Shown one piece after another: positions 55,488-64,000 of a DNA stretch of 64,000 nt. The position numbers were made by a program, and so were the translations under genes. Every line of letters begins with the position of its first letter. The first letter of the stretch is position 1. Origin of the DNA: CALBPI01 sp038529355 (GTDB taxonomy: Bacteria; Pseudomonadota; Gammaproteobacteria; Steroidobacterales; Woeseiaceae); the NCBI GenBank assembly GCA_038529355.1, contig JBCBDU010000003.1, positions 87,039-151,038 of the forward strand, in the 5' to 3' direction. The notes under the pieces are model-generated. The model was not told the DNA's origin and did no database searches. It saw nothing but the letters and a program-made list of their open reading frames with translations.

Positions 55488-57275
55488 ATGACAGATATCG
55501 AACGACCGCCTGCTTCAGGCCGGTCTCTGAAGCCGTTGCGCACGTTGTGGCCGTTCATCCAACCGTATCGCGGCACGCTCATATTTGCGTTGCTATCGTT
55601 GCTGGTGGCAGCGGCCGCGCTGCTCGCGCTTCCCGTCGCGTTTCGCTACCTGATAGACAGCGGGTTCACCGGTGGTGATGCCAGCGACATCAACCGCTAT
55701 TTCGCTGGTTTTCTCGCTGCAGCTCTGGTGTTTGGCGCGTTCGCAGCGCTGCGCTTTTATTTGGTCACGTGGTTGGGAGAGCGCGTTGTCGCCGATATGC
55801 GTCGCGACGTGTTCGACAACATCGTGCACATGGATCCGACGTTCTTTGAAACCACAAAGACCGGCGAAGTGCTGTCCAGGCTGACCACCGATACGACGTT
55901 GGTACAGAGCATCTCCGGCGTCAGTCTTTCGATCGCGCTGCGCTCAGTGATCACATTCGTCGGCGCGTTGGTGCTGTTGTTAATCACTAACCTGCAGCTC
56001 GCGCTGTACATGTTGCTGCTGATTCCGCTGGTCGTCGTGCCGCTCATTGCCGTTGGACGGCGAATCCGTCATCTGTCGCGGCGCGCGCAAGATCGCATCG
56101 CCGACACCAGCGGCATGGCCGAAGAGACGTTCAATGCGATCCAGACCGTGCAGGCGTTCAGCATGGAACGCGCGCAAAGCGAGCGCTACGCCGAGGCCGT
56201 CAAGGACAGCTTCGATGCCGGCATTGCGCGCACCAAGGTGCGCGCGCTGATCAGCGCGATGGGCATCATTCTAGTATTCGGTGCAATCACCGCCGTGCTG
56301 TGGCTTGGCGCGCGACAGGTTATGGCCGGTACATTAACGAGTGGCCAGTTGGGGCAGTTCCTGCTCTACGCCGGCTTCGTTGGTAGTTCGGCCGCAAGCC
56401 TCAGCGAAGTCTGGGGCGAAATACAGCGCGGTGCCGGTGCCATGGAGCGTCTGGCCGAATTGCTCAACGCCGCGCCGGCGATCACAGCGCCGGGCACACC
56501 GGTCGCGTTGCCATCGCCATGTCTGGGCGAGGTAGCCTTCGAACAGGTTACGTTCCGCTACCCGTCGCGGCCTGATACCAAAGCGCTCGACGCTGTCAGT
56601 TTTCATATCGAGCGCGGCAAGACGGTCGCGCTCGTCGGCCCTTCCGGCGCAGGCAAAAGCACAACGCTGCAACTGCTGCTGCGATTCTACGATCCGGCGT
56701 CAGGTAGTGTGCGGATCGACGGCATCGATGTTGCCAGCACCGCGCCACACGCGCTGCGCCAACAAATCAGCCTGGTGCCGCAGGATACTGTGCTATTCGG
56801 CACCAGCGCGCGGGAAAACATCCGCTTCGGCCGCCCCGATGCCACTGACGCAGAAGTGATTGACGCGGCCAAGAGCGCAGCCGCACATGAGTTCGTCATG
56901 GCGCTACCAGAAGGTTACGACTCGTTTCTGGGTGAGAAAGGCATTCGCCTGTCGGGCGGTCAACGCCAACGCATCGCGATCGCCCGCGCACTGCTCAAGA
57001 ACGCACCCGTCCTGCTGCTGGACGAAGCCACCAGTTCACTGGATGCGGAGAGCGAACGCCTTGTGCAAGGTGCGCTGGATCAGCTGATGGATGGGCGCAC
57101 AACGCTCGTCATCGCGCACCGGCTCGCGACCGTCAAGCAAGCAGATATGATCATCGTCATGGATGAAGGCAAGCTGGTTGCTACCGGCACCCACGACGAG
57201 TTGGTCGCCAGTAACCCGTTGTATGCGAAGCTCGCCGCGTTGCAATTTGGCGAGCAGGAGACAAGCCTCGGCTAG
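55488..57275 (+). CDS. ABC transporter, half-size exporter (MsbA/BmrA-like)
   Basis: 595 residues: a six-helix exporter domain (about 15-320) and a nucleotide-binding domain with Walker A GPSGAGKST near 384, signature LSGGQRQR, Walker B VLLLDEATSSLDAES and a switch histidine in IAHRLATV. It works as a homodimer or with a partner encoded elsewhere. It fits the multidrug and lipid exporter class; no MsbA-type lpxK neighbour is here, so the substrate is unknown. Confidence 0.92.
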   Translation: MTDIERPPASGRSLKPLRTLWPFIQPYRGTLIFALLSLLVAAAALLALPVAFRYLIDSGFTGGDASDINRYFAGFLAAALVFGAFAALRFYLVTWLGERVVADMRRDVFDNIVHMDPTFFETTKTGEVLSRLTTDTTLVQSISGVSLSIALRSVITFVGALVLLLITNLQLALYMLLLIPLVVVPLIAVGRRIRHLSRRAQDRIADTSGMAEETFNAIQTVQAFSMERAQSERYAEAVKDSFDAGIARTKVRALISAMGIILVFGAITAVLWLGARQVMAGTLTSGQLGQFLLYAGFVGSSAASLSEVWGEIQRGAGAMERLAELLNAAPAITAPGTPVALPSPCLGEVAFEQVTFRYPSRPDTKALDAVSFHIERGKTVALVGPSGAGKSTTLQLLLRFYDPASGSVRIDGIDVASTAPHALRQQISLVPQDTVLFGTSARENIRFGRPDATDAEVIDAAKSAAAHEFVMALPEGYDSFLGEKGIRLSGGQRQRIAIARALLKNAPVLLLDEATSSLDAESERLVQGALDQLMDGRTTLVIAHRLATVKQADMIIVMDEGKLVATGTHDELVASNPLYAKLAALQFGEQETSLG

Positions 57276-57358
57276 CGCTTCGTATTGCAGTTGCTGGACG
57301 CGCGGCACGTCACACTGGCCGCACATCATGGCATCACAATAATTGCTCTAGGGCGAGG

Positions 57359-58363
57359 TCATGGCGACGTCACCCGCTCAAACCACGCCGACATCACGGC
57401 AATGGCCGCAGGGTCGTCGACAACCTGGTTGTGGTCCAAGTCGGGCAACACCACCGTCTCACCAGCACTGTGCTGCGCCACAAAATCGGCGTAGGCATCG
57501 GCGACGAACACTTCGTCATCGGCGCCCACCACCACCAACAACGGTGCTTTAATGCCTTGCAGCGCGATGTACGCAGTCAGCGGCCGAATCGGTTGACCGG
57601 ACATCGTCGCGCGGTAGCTGTATTGCGATACACCGGTCGGTTCATTGAAAGACATCAGCGGCAGGCTATCAAGCGCCGTAATGCCAACGACGTTGAGCAT
57701 CAGCAACCCAAACAAACGCGGCGTACGAAAATGCACCCAATGCGACAAATCGGGTCCGTCGCCGCTATCTTCGCGTTGCGTGGGCGCTTCGCCAAAGCTT
57801 GGCGCTAGCAGCAGATAGCCATCCGGCTCCGGCGCAGCGTCTTTGAGCGCATAGCGCGCCAGCACACCACCACCCATGGAGTGACCAACAAGGATAATAC
57901 GCGGATCACCAAATCGTGCACTAGCCCATACCATCCAGTCTTCGACATCGTCCTCGTACTGACCGATGTAATCGATGTCATACGGCTCGCCACCTGAGCG
58001 GGCATGGCCGCGTTGATCAATGACCAGCACCAGCGCACCCGTCGCGGCGTGAAATGCTGCGGCGCCTTTGGCGTGATCACTGCTTTCGGAGGTGATGCCG
58101 TGCAACCAAATGGCCACCGTATCGCTCTGGACGCCGAACTGCTGTGCAAACAGCATTGTATTGTCGCGCGCCTGAATCTTCACCGGCTCACCGACGACCG
58201 GCAACGGCCCGGCGTTTGCAACACCCTGGACCTCAAAAGCAGGCGTTGACGGCCAGTAGATCAGCGCTGCTGCAAACAGCAGATAAACCACGGCAATCGA
58301 CAGACTGATCTTCAACATTTTGCTGACAGCAGCTTTCGACAACACGCGTGATATCACAGACAT
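57359..58363 (-). CDS. Membrane-anchored alpha/beta hydrolase
   Basis: 334 residues. An N-terminal helix (about 18-38) anchors a periplasm-facing alpha/beta hydrolase. The nucleophile elbow is GHSMGG, with the oxyanion motif LHGITS earlier, a likely acid in GADDEVF and the His in LDHNQVV. It resembles the monoglyceride-lipase-like group. ATG 58363 is preferred to a TTG one codon upstream. The substrate is not evident. Confidence 0.86.
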   Translation of the reverse strand: MSVISRVLSKAAVSKMLKISLSIAVVYLLFAAALIYWPSTPAFEVQGVANAGPLPVVGEPVKIQARDNTMLFAQQFGVQSDTVAIWLHGITSESSDHAKGAAAFHAATGALVLVIDQRGHARSGGEPYDIDYIGQYEDDVEDWMVWASARFGDPRIILVGHSMGGGVLARYALKDAAPEPDGYLLLAPSFGEAPTQREDSGDGPDLSHWVHFRTPRLFGLLMLNVVGITALDSLPLMSFNEPTGVSQYSYRATMSGQPIRPLTAYIALQGIKAPLLVVVGADDEVFVADAYADFVAQHSAGETVVLPDLDHNQVVDDPAAIAVMSAWFERVTSP

Positions 58364-58460
58364 CAACGCAAGTTAGCAAACCACCATAGGCAAAGCTACA
58401 GGTAAGGTTATGATTGTCGTCAACGCTATGCACGCAGCAACAGCCGACCGGAGCCGTACG

Positions 58461-59192
58461 ATGACAGATCGCCACAAGCCAATCGCGCGCGATGCCTATG
58501 AGCGTCTCGCGCAGGGTTATTCCGACATAGCAGAGCGTAAAGCCGAGAATGGCTACAACGAGCATCCGGCGATGCGCGCACAGATCGGCGACGTCGATGA
58601 TTTGATCGTTCTGGATGCCGGTTGTGGCCCAGGCTTTCTGGTTCGCGATCTGATCAAAGCTGGTGCCCGCCGTGTCGCCGGTTTCGACGTAAGCCCCGCG
58701 ATGATCGAGTTGGCCAGAAACCGCGCCGGTGCCGGCGCTGAATTGTTTGTTGCCGATCTGGCGCAGCCGATACCGCTGGCAAGCGCAAGTTTTGATCTGG
58801 TCGTCTCGTCTCTGGCGATCGACTACGTGTACGACTGGTCGACGCCGCTCGGCGAATTTCACCGACTGCTGAAGCCAGCAGGTCGTCTGGTCATCTCCGT
58901 CCAGCACCCGATGGGCTCCTATCGCTGGTTCAAGCCGCCGAGCGCGTTCGGTATTCACTATTGCGAGGCAAGCTGGAGCGGTTTTACCGCCGAACCGGTG
59001 GTTGTGCCTGACTACTATCGCTCGTTCGAGCACATCATCAATCCGCTGCTCGACGCCCGATTCCAACTGGAGCGCGTGACGGAGACACAACCGATTGATG
59101 CTTTGCGGAAGATTGACCCGCGACGGTACGCAAAACACTCGACGTTTCCCACGTTTATGGTGCTTTGCGCACGCTCTATCGCTTCTGGTTAA
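58461..59192 (+). CDS. Class I SAM-dependent methyltransferase
   Basis: 243 residues. Motif I is LDAGCGPGFLVRDL near 55-70, motif II VAGFDVSPAMIELARNRA, and the catalytic-domain strand DLVVSSLAIDYVYDW. The C-terminal HRLLKPAGRLVISVQHP is typical of Methyltransf_11 enzymes. ATG 58461 has GGAG 8 bases upstream; a frame from 58410 is less likely. The substrate is unknown. It is divergent from the hydrolase gene. Confidence 0.87.
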   Translation: MTDRHKPIARDAYERLAQGYSDIAERKAENGYNEHPAMRAQIGDVDDLIVLDAGCGPGFLVRDLIKAGARRVAGFDVSPAMIELARNRAGAGAELFVADLAQPIPLASASFDLVVSSLAIDYVYDWSTPLGEFHRLLKPAGRLVISVQHPMGSYRWFKPPSAFGIHYCEASWSGFTAEPVVVPDYYRSFEHIINPLLDARFQLERVTETQPIDALRKIDPRRYAKHSTFPTFMVLCARSIASG

Positions 59193-59303
59193 AAGTCGGG
59201 AGAACGCTGTTGCGGTGCGCGCATCACCGCCGGCGCAATATCCCTAATGGCTTGCGAATACGTTAATCTCGGAATCAGGCGAGGTTGAAAACGCAGGCAG
59301 GCA

Positions 59304-61832
59304 ATGACACAAAACAAAGCAGCCATCACTATTGAGAAAGTGCTTGTGCGCGACGATATCGACCAGCCGCAAGCAATATTGATCGTCGGAACAACGTCAG
59401 TGGATACCGAAGCCGGCGATATTTGGGTGCACCTTGGCGACGAGGCGTTCGCACCGGAGGAGCAATCCAGCAAAGACCGCATCTGCGAACTGGCAAGCAT
59501 CATTGGCGCTGATCCCAACTCGTCAGCACAAGTTTCCGACCTCTACAGGGATTGCAACGCAACGGAATCCGACAACACGCGCAGTTTCTATGGCATAGAA
59601 TGCGAGGCAGGTCGCTCAATCTGGGTCGCCGATATCTATGTCAGCGACCATCGGCGCTGGACGCGCTTCAACGATGTCAGCACAGACATTGAGGCAGTTT
59701 GGCGCTCAACGGTCATGGCCGCAGATGCCGGCAACCCGTTGGTAGTGACAGCGTGGCAGCAGCCATGCTCAACGGATTCAGCACCACTCGACGATGACGG
59801 GAGCGCACCGAGAGCGAAGCCGCAGCAAAAAGCTGCGCATCAGGTCGCAAAACCCATCCGCCGGTCGGATATCGAAATAGCTCACAAATTCGCTGTAGGA
59901 ATCTTGTTCATACACGGCATCGGCAACCATAAGGTGCGCGACACATTAACCAAATTCGGTGAACCGATTGCTGCGTTCTGGGATCAGATTCTGCGCAGGA
60001 AAACACATCGATCGAAAGCAATGATGTCCGGCGCGCAGCGTAAGACGCTCAAAGCGATCGCGATGGACGGTTTCTTGCGGCAAAGAGAGGACCGAGACGG
60101 CATTCGCTCGGTCGTCGACGATTTCGATATTCCTTCTGACACGAACCAACAAGGCAGCGTTTTTGCAGACAGCGAGAGCATTGATCTTGCTTGCGGTGCC
60201 ATGCGTATTGAAGACAGTTTTTTTCCGGCAACCGGGGGCGATGTGCCGGTAGCCAGTAGCGTACGGCTTGCTGGAGTTGGACCGGACGGCAAGGCACATG
60301 AAGCACACGTATTGATGGCCGAAAGCTATTGGAGTGACAAGACGGTTTATCCCAGCGCCAGTGAGTTATTTGAGTGGATCAACAAGGCCCTGCCATCCAT
60401 CTTGTTTTTGTATGCATGCGCGACACTGCGCCCAGAGTTACACGCAATCCGCAGCGGCGTTCGACGAATTTTTGGTAGTTCGAGCCACTCACAGGTCGCC
60501 TTTGATCGTAAAAACCGCAGTCGCATGCTACCGATTGCTGCGACGATCAAACTACCTGTGGATATTACGATCGCATTGGTTAGGCTGGTATTACTGTCAT
60601 TATTGATACCAGCCGCGATCATTGCTCAGTCTTTTCTAAACGCGCTCGCGTTCATCAGCCTGATTCCGAACGAAGCGATCAAGAAGGCGTCGCGTAGTCT
60701 AATCGACGTGATGATGGGTACTGTCGGGCAAAGCTATGCCTTAAAAACCAGTCCGTTGCGACGTAACGCCATCATCAGCAAAGCGACAAAAGATCTCGAT
60801 TGGTTGCGAAATCAATGCTCGGAGCTGGTTGTCGTTTCGCACTCGCAAGGCGCAGAAGTTGCCCGCTTGTTACTGCGCAGTCAGGCATGGACCGAAGTTA
60901 AGCGGTGGTTCTCTCTCGGTTCGGGCATCAAGCCACTTTCGCTACTGGAGCCTGAGCGCACACCTAGCTCGTCAGAGCGTTTGTTCAAACAGATCTTCAC
61001 GCTGCTCTTAGTGGCGACCATTTTGTCAGCGCTTGCCTGGTTATTCATGCCAATGTTGACCGACACCCGAGCCGACTTCCGTTGGCAACTCTGGTATGGC
61101 TGGAGCAAGACACTCATTCTTAGTAGCCTGTTCGTCATGTTGTTTGTCGTGCCGAAGCTTGAGGGTGGCGCTAACTATGGCTTCAAATTCAATCCCAACA
61201 TCGCCGGCAACTGGACAGATTTTTTCGCCAGCCATGACCCGGTACCAGCTGGCTCACTGCAACGGACGCCGGCCGAAGGTATCGAAGAGTCTCTGTGGAC
61301 AAAAAAGCGCAAAGATAGGCTGTTTCGCGAAGTATGTGTCGACAACTATCGATCGGTTGTCCGCGACCACACCACGTATTTCAAGAATACGGAACAGTTT
61401 GTCGGGCCTGTGGCAACCGATGTGATGGACATGCTTGGCTTCAAGGCATCCGAAACTGAACGCAACGATGCGTTTTTCTCGGCCTCAAGGCGTCGGCATG
61501 TCATCGTGTATGCGTTCATGCTCTTGCATAAGCTGCTGTTCGCCGTTACGGCTATCTATGCGGTAAGCGTTTTCGTCGCATTTGGCGGTGACTGGAGCGC
61601 CCAGATCGCAGCAGCATGGCAGCAATCAGATAGCACGCTGGCCAGTGTGCAATCACTATGGGCAGATCGCTTTTTTCATGCGATCGGAGCGCCACTGTTG
61701 CCACTAGCGCTAAGCGTCATGGTTGCAAAAATCTTGCTCGGTATGACTCAGGGGCAATTGCTTGCGCAATCACGAAACCGCCTGGTAGATGACATTGCAA
61801 CGAACGTACGCATCACTGCGAAACGACTCTAG
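59304..61832 (+). CDS. Large membrane protein with alpha/beta hydrolase motifs
   Basis: 842 residues, not recognised as a named family. Residues about 200-215 contain ILFIHGIGNHKVRDTL, the oxyanion-type strand of lipases. At residues 510-520, VVVSHSQGAEVARLLL gives a nucleophile elbow with Ser514. DHTTYFKN near 688 offers a possible catalytic His689. Hydrophobic helices occur around 350-370, 410-450, 570-590, 605-625, 735-760 and 795-815. The protein thus interleaves a serine-hydrolase core with membrane segments. AT content is visibly higher in places than in its neighbours. It stands alone on the strand. Hydrolase activity is predicted, not shown. Confidence 0.72.
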   Translation: MTQNKAAITIEKVLVRDDIDQPQAILIVGTTSVDTEAGDIWVHLGDEAFAPEEQSSKDRICELASIIGADPNSSAQVSDLYRDCNATESDNTRSFYGIECEAGRSIWVADIYVSDHRRWTRFNDVSTDIEAVWRSTVMAADAGNPLVVTAWQQPCSTDSAPLDDDGSAPRAKPQQKAAHQVAKPIRRSDIEIAHKFAVGILFIHGIGNHKVRDTLTKFGEPIAAFWDQILRRKTHRSKAMMSGAQRKTLKAIAMDGFLRQREDRDGIRSVVDDFDIPSDTNQQGSVFADSESIDLACGAMRIEDSFFPATGGDVPVASSVRLAGVGPDGKAHEAHVLMAESYWSDKTVYPSASELFEWINKALPSILFLYACATLRPELHAIRSGVRRIFGSSSHSQVAFDRKNRSRMLPIAATIKLPVDITIALVRLVLLSLLIPAAIIAQSFLNALAFISLIPNEAIKKASRSLIDVMMGTVGQSYALKTSPLRRNAIISKATKDLDWLRNQCSELVVVSHSQGAEVARLLLRSQAWTEVKRWFSLGSGIKPLSLLEPERTPSSSERLFKQIFTLLLVATILSALAWLFMPMLTDTRADFRWQLWYGWSKTLILSSLFVMLFVVPKLEGGANYGFKFNPNIAGNWTDFFASHDPVPAGSLQRTPAEGIEESLWTKKRKDRLFREVCVDNYRSVVRDHTTYFKNTEQFVGPVATDVMDMLGFKASETERNDAFFSASRRRHVIVYAFMLLHKLLFAVTAIYAVSVFVAFGGDWSAQIAAAWQQSDSTLASVQSLWADRFFHAIGAPLLPLALSVMVAKILLGMTQGQLLAQSRNRLVDDIATNVRITAKRL

Positions 61833-61874
61833 TGGCGTCTGGTGCTAACGTACCACCGGTGCATACCGTAGAGA

Positions 61875-62303
61875 CTAAACGATATCGCTAGGAGCGCTGC
61901 AAGGCGCTTGACCATATGCGTCAAGATAGAAACGAACGGCGTCTTGCACATGGCGAAAGCGATCGCCACCCAGATGCTTACCGCCGTACCAGCGCGTGAC
62001 GACGATGATGTGGTTGTGCAGTCTGGCGCGCTCAAGCATACGCACGATAATCATGCCCGCGCCCGACTCACCGTCATCGTGCTTGAGCGGGCCTGATGCC
62101 AGCACTAGCCCCCAGGTGTTATGCGTCGCTTTGGCGAACTTCTTGCGCTTGCATAGCTGCTTGATGAAGTCGCTGGCTGTTTCAGCGTCGCCACATGCGC
62201 CACCCGAAACAGCGTATTTCGAGCCTCGATCGACGATGATGTTGTCAAAAGTCTGCACGGCGCCGGCAGTGTAGCGCGATCGTTGGCGGTCAATCCAATT
62301 CAC
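61875..62303 (-). CDS. IMPACT/YigZ N-terminal domain protein
   Basis: 142 residues covering only the UPF0029 (IMPACT) domain: DRGSKYAVSGGACGDAETAS, ATHNTWGLVLASGPLKHDDGESGAGMI, VVTRWYGGKHLGGDRF. Bacterial YigZ has about 200 residues with a second domain that is absent here, so this is the minimal form, closer to the C-terminal part of eukaryotic IMPACT. The role in bacteria is unclear; the domain is linked to translation control in eukaryotes. Confidence 0.85.
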   Translation of the reverse strand: MNWIDRQRSRYTAGAVQTFDNIIVDRGSKYAVSGGACGDAETASDFIKQLCKRKKFAKATHNTWGLVLASGPLKHDDGESGAGMIIVRMLERARLHNHIIVVTRWYGGKHLGGDRFRHVQDAVRFYLDAYGQAPCSAPSDIV

Positions 62304-62403
62304 GGCACCGAGCTGACATACGACTGTGATAATATCCGGCCGCTAAGCCCGTTATCTGTGCAGCTATTGCACGACAGCACACAACCCACGCAGGAGATCT
62401 GTT

Positions 62404-63078
62404 GTGTCCAATATTTTGGCAGGCATTTTTGGCTCGTCGCCGGTGGCACCGTTGGAAAATCATGCCAACCTCGTGCACAAATGCGCGCGCGAGCTGGTGG
62501 GATTCTTTCAGGCTGTTGCGACCGAAGACTGGGAAACAGCGAACGCACATCGCAGCGAAATCGAACGCCTCGAAAACGAGGCGGATGATGTCAAGAAACA
62601 GATTCGCCAGAATCTGCCGAAAAGCCTGTTTATGCCGGTGCCACGAGAAGACTTGCTAGAGCTGTTGCTTGTGCAGGACAAGATTGCCAATCGTACCCGC
62701 GATGTATCCGGCATTGTCATGGGTCGCAAGCTCACCATCCCGGATCACATCTCGGCGGACTTTCTCGACTTTGTCTCACGCTGTATCGACGCGACCAAAC
62801 AGGCGCGCAAAAGCGTTCGCGAACTTGACGAGCTGTTCACCAGCGGTTTTCGTGGCGCCGAAGCGGAGCTGGTCGTCAGCATGATCGAAAAACTCGACCA
62901 GATTGAGACGGACACCGATGCCCGTGAAGCAGACCTGCGTGGTAAGTTGTTTGCGATCGAAAACGACTTCAATCCGATCGATGTCATGTTCCTGTATCAA
63001 ACGATTGGTAAAATCGGCGAGATTGCGGATATGGCGGAACGGGTCGGAAGACGCCTCGAGCTGTTGCTCTCACATTAA
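62404..63078 (+). CDS. DUF47 family phosphate transport regulator
   Basis: 224-residue all-helical PhoU-like protein of the TIGR00153/DUF47 group: FGSSPVAPLENHANLVHKC at the N terminus, RSEIERLENEADDVKKQIRQNLPKSLFMPVPREDLLELL in the middle. It starts at GTG 62404 after a strong AGGAG. The PiT gene follows 26 bases downstream, the usual pairing in which the DUF47 protein controls phosphate uptake. Confidence 0.95.
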   Translation: MSNILAGIFGSSPVAPLENHANLVHKCARELVGFFQAVATEDWETANAHRSEIERLENEADDVKKQIRQNLPKSLFMPVPREDLLELLLVQDKIANRTRDVSGIVMGRKLTIPDHISADFLDFVSRCIDATKQARKSVRELDELFTSGFRGAEAELVVSMIEKLDQIETDTDAREADLRGKLFAIENDFNPIDVMFLYQTIGKIGEIADMAERVGRRLELLLSH

Positions 63079-63104
63079 ATAGATAAGAATTACGGGGCTC
63101 CTGG

Positions 63105-64000
63105 ATGGAAGCGCAGTTCATCTACATCGGCCTCGCCGCCGTGTTCGGTATTTTCATGGCCTGGGGCATCGGTGCCAATGACGTCGCCAATGCGATGGCG
63201 ACCTCCGTAGGCTCCAAAGCTCTCACGATTCGTCAGGCGATCGTCGTTGCCGCCATCTTCGAGTTTCTGGGCGCCGTACTTGCCGGTGGCGAAGTCACCT
63301 CGACGATCCGCAAAGGTATTGTCGATTCTGATCTGTTGGGCGACTCGCCGGAGCTACTAATCTACGGCATGCTGGCTGCACTGCTCGCTGCCGGAACCTG
63401 GTTGTTGATTGCGTCATGGCGCGGTTGGCCGGTTTCTACGACGCATTCCATTGTAGGCGCTATCGTTGGCTTCGCAGCCGTTGGTATTGGCGTTGATGCT
63501 GTGCAATGGTCAAAAGTCGGCAGTATCGCGATGAGTTGGATTGTCTCTCCAATCACCGCCGGCTTTATTGCGTTCCTGATTTATATGTCCGTACAACGGC
63601 TCATCCTCAGTCAGGAGAATCCGCTCGAGAAAGCCAAGCGTTATGTGCCCGTATATATCTTTTTCGCTGCGTTCACAATCACGCTCGTTACGATTCTGAA
63701 AGGCCTCAAGCATGTTGGGCTGGACCTGAGCACACAGACCAGCTACCTACTGGCAACGGCGATTGCCATCGGCATCGCTATCATTGGCGGCATTATCATC
63801 CAGCGCATCCAACCCGATGCGAAACTGGACAAGAAGCAACATTTCTACTCGGTCGAACGTGTATTTGCTGTCTTGATGGTGATTACCGCGTGCGGGATGG
63901 CTTTTGCACATGGATCGAATGACGTAGCGAATGCGATTGGGCCGCTGGCGGCCGTCATCACTGTGGCGCAAACCGGGGTGATCACAGCCAAATCTGCGAC
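63105..64000 (+). CDS. pit: PiT family inorganic phosphate transporter (3' end outside window)
   Basis: A low-affinity phosphate symporter truncated by the window end; about 298 codons are visible. The two inverted signature repeats are present: AWGIGANDVANAMATSVG near the start and FAHGSNDVANAIGPLAAV near 63902-63955. GWPVSTTHSIVGAIVG is a further family motif. ATG 63105 is used. It is the partner of the DUF47 gene upstream. Confidence 0.95.
   Translation, partial: MEAQFIYIGLAAVFGIFMAWGIGANDVANAMATSVGSKALTIRQAIVVAAIFEFLGAVLAGGEVTSTIRKGIVDSDLLGDSPELLIYGMLAALLAAGTWLLIASWRGWPVSTTHSIVGAIVGFAAVGIGVDAVQWSKVGSIAMSWIVSPITAGFIAFLIYMSVQRLILSQENPLEKAKRYVPVYIFFAAFTITLVTILKGLKHVGLDLSTQTSYLLATAIAIGIAIIGGIIIQRIQPDAKLDKKQHFYSVERVFAVLMVITACGMAFAHGSNDVANAIGPLAAVITVAQTGVITAKSA

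Overview
The window reads as a continuous piece of a gammaproteobacterial chromosome, moderately high in GC, coding densely on both strands. Evidence for the group is the spoT-ridA-recG order, the ubiC-ubiA pair, the envC-ctpA-yibQ order, bioC next to comF, uvrD, and the trkA/trkH pair. The encoded cell is an aerobe: it has an A1-type aa3 cytochrome c oxidase and ubiquinone synthesis genes. No rRNA, tRNA, CRISPR array, transposase or phage gene was found, and nothing suggests a large recently acquired island. I cannot place it below class level from this sequence.

Layout. 0-6.2 kb: stringent response and recombination (spoT, ridA, recG), then ubiquinone synthesis (ubiC, ubiA). 6.2-7.9 kb: comF and bioC, divergent. 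8-14.3 kb: a cytochrome oxidase cluster (DUF2244, ctaC, ctaD, a 44-residue membrane protein, ctaG, ctaE, DUF2909, SURF1, a Sco-like protein). It runs without a gap into a membrane histidine kinase and a NarL-type regulator (14.3-17.1 kb), followed by a degenerate receiver protein. 17.9-22.9 kb: uvrD, then trkA-trkH for potassium uptake. 22.9-32.5 kb: a TRAP transporter whose membrane subunits (dctQ, dctM) abut a 1000-residue kinase / M23 peptidase / PLP phospho-lyase fusion. The likely solute-binding subunit (dctP) lies 6.7 kb further on, past an M20 hydrolase, a SnoaL-like protein, a membrane protein and alkB. 32.7-34.8 kb: dtd and tatABC.

34.9-43.8 kb: a methyltransferase, a small lipoprotein with a TonB-plug-like tail, a peptide transporter translationally coupled to an ACE-like dipeptidase, a HerA-like ATPase and a divergent membrane protein. 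43.8-49.5 kb (minus strand): a seven-gene run from envC-ctpA-yibQ into a Nudix hydrolase, a six-Kazal secreted protein, a GNAT enzyme and DUF1415. 49.6-53.4 kb: an amino acid permease facing TRIC / DNA glycosylase / DUF1272 / bioY / DUF1801. 53.5-64 kb: a Ser/Thr kinase-HDOD fusion, an ABC exporter, an alpha/beta hydrolase, a methyltransferase, an 842-residue membrane protein with hydrolase motifs, an IMPACT-domain protein, and a DUF47 regulator with a PiT phosphate transporter cut by the window end.

The genes most worth following are the kinase-M23-phospho-lyase fusion with its split TRAP transporter, the 842-residue membrane hydrolase-like protein, the kinase-HDOD fusion, the six-Kazal protein, and the two-component system wired into the oxidase assembly genes.
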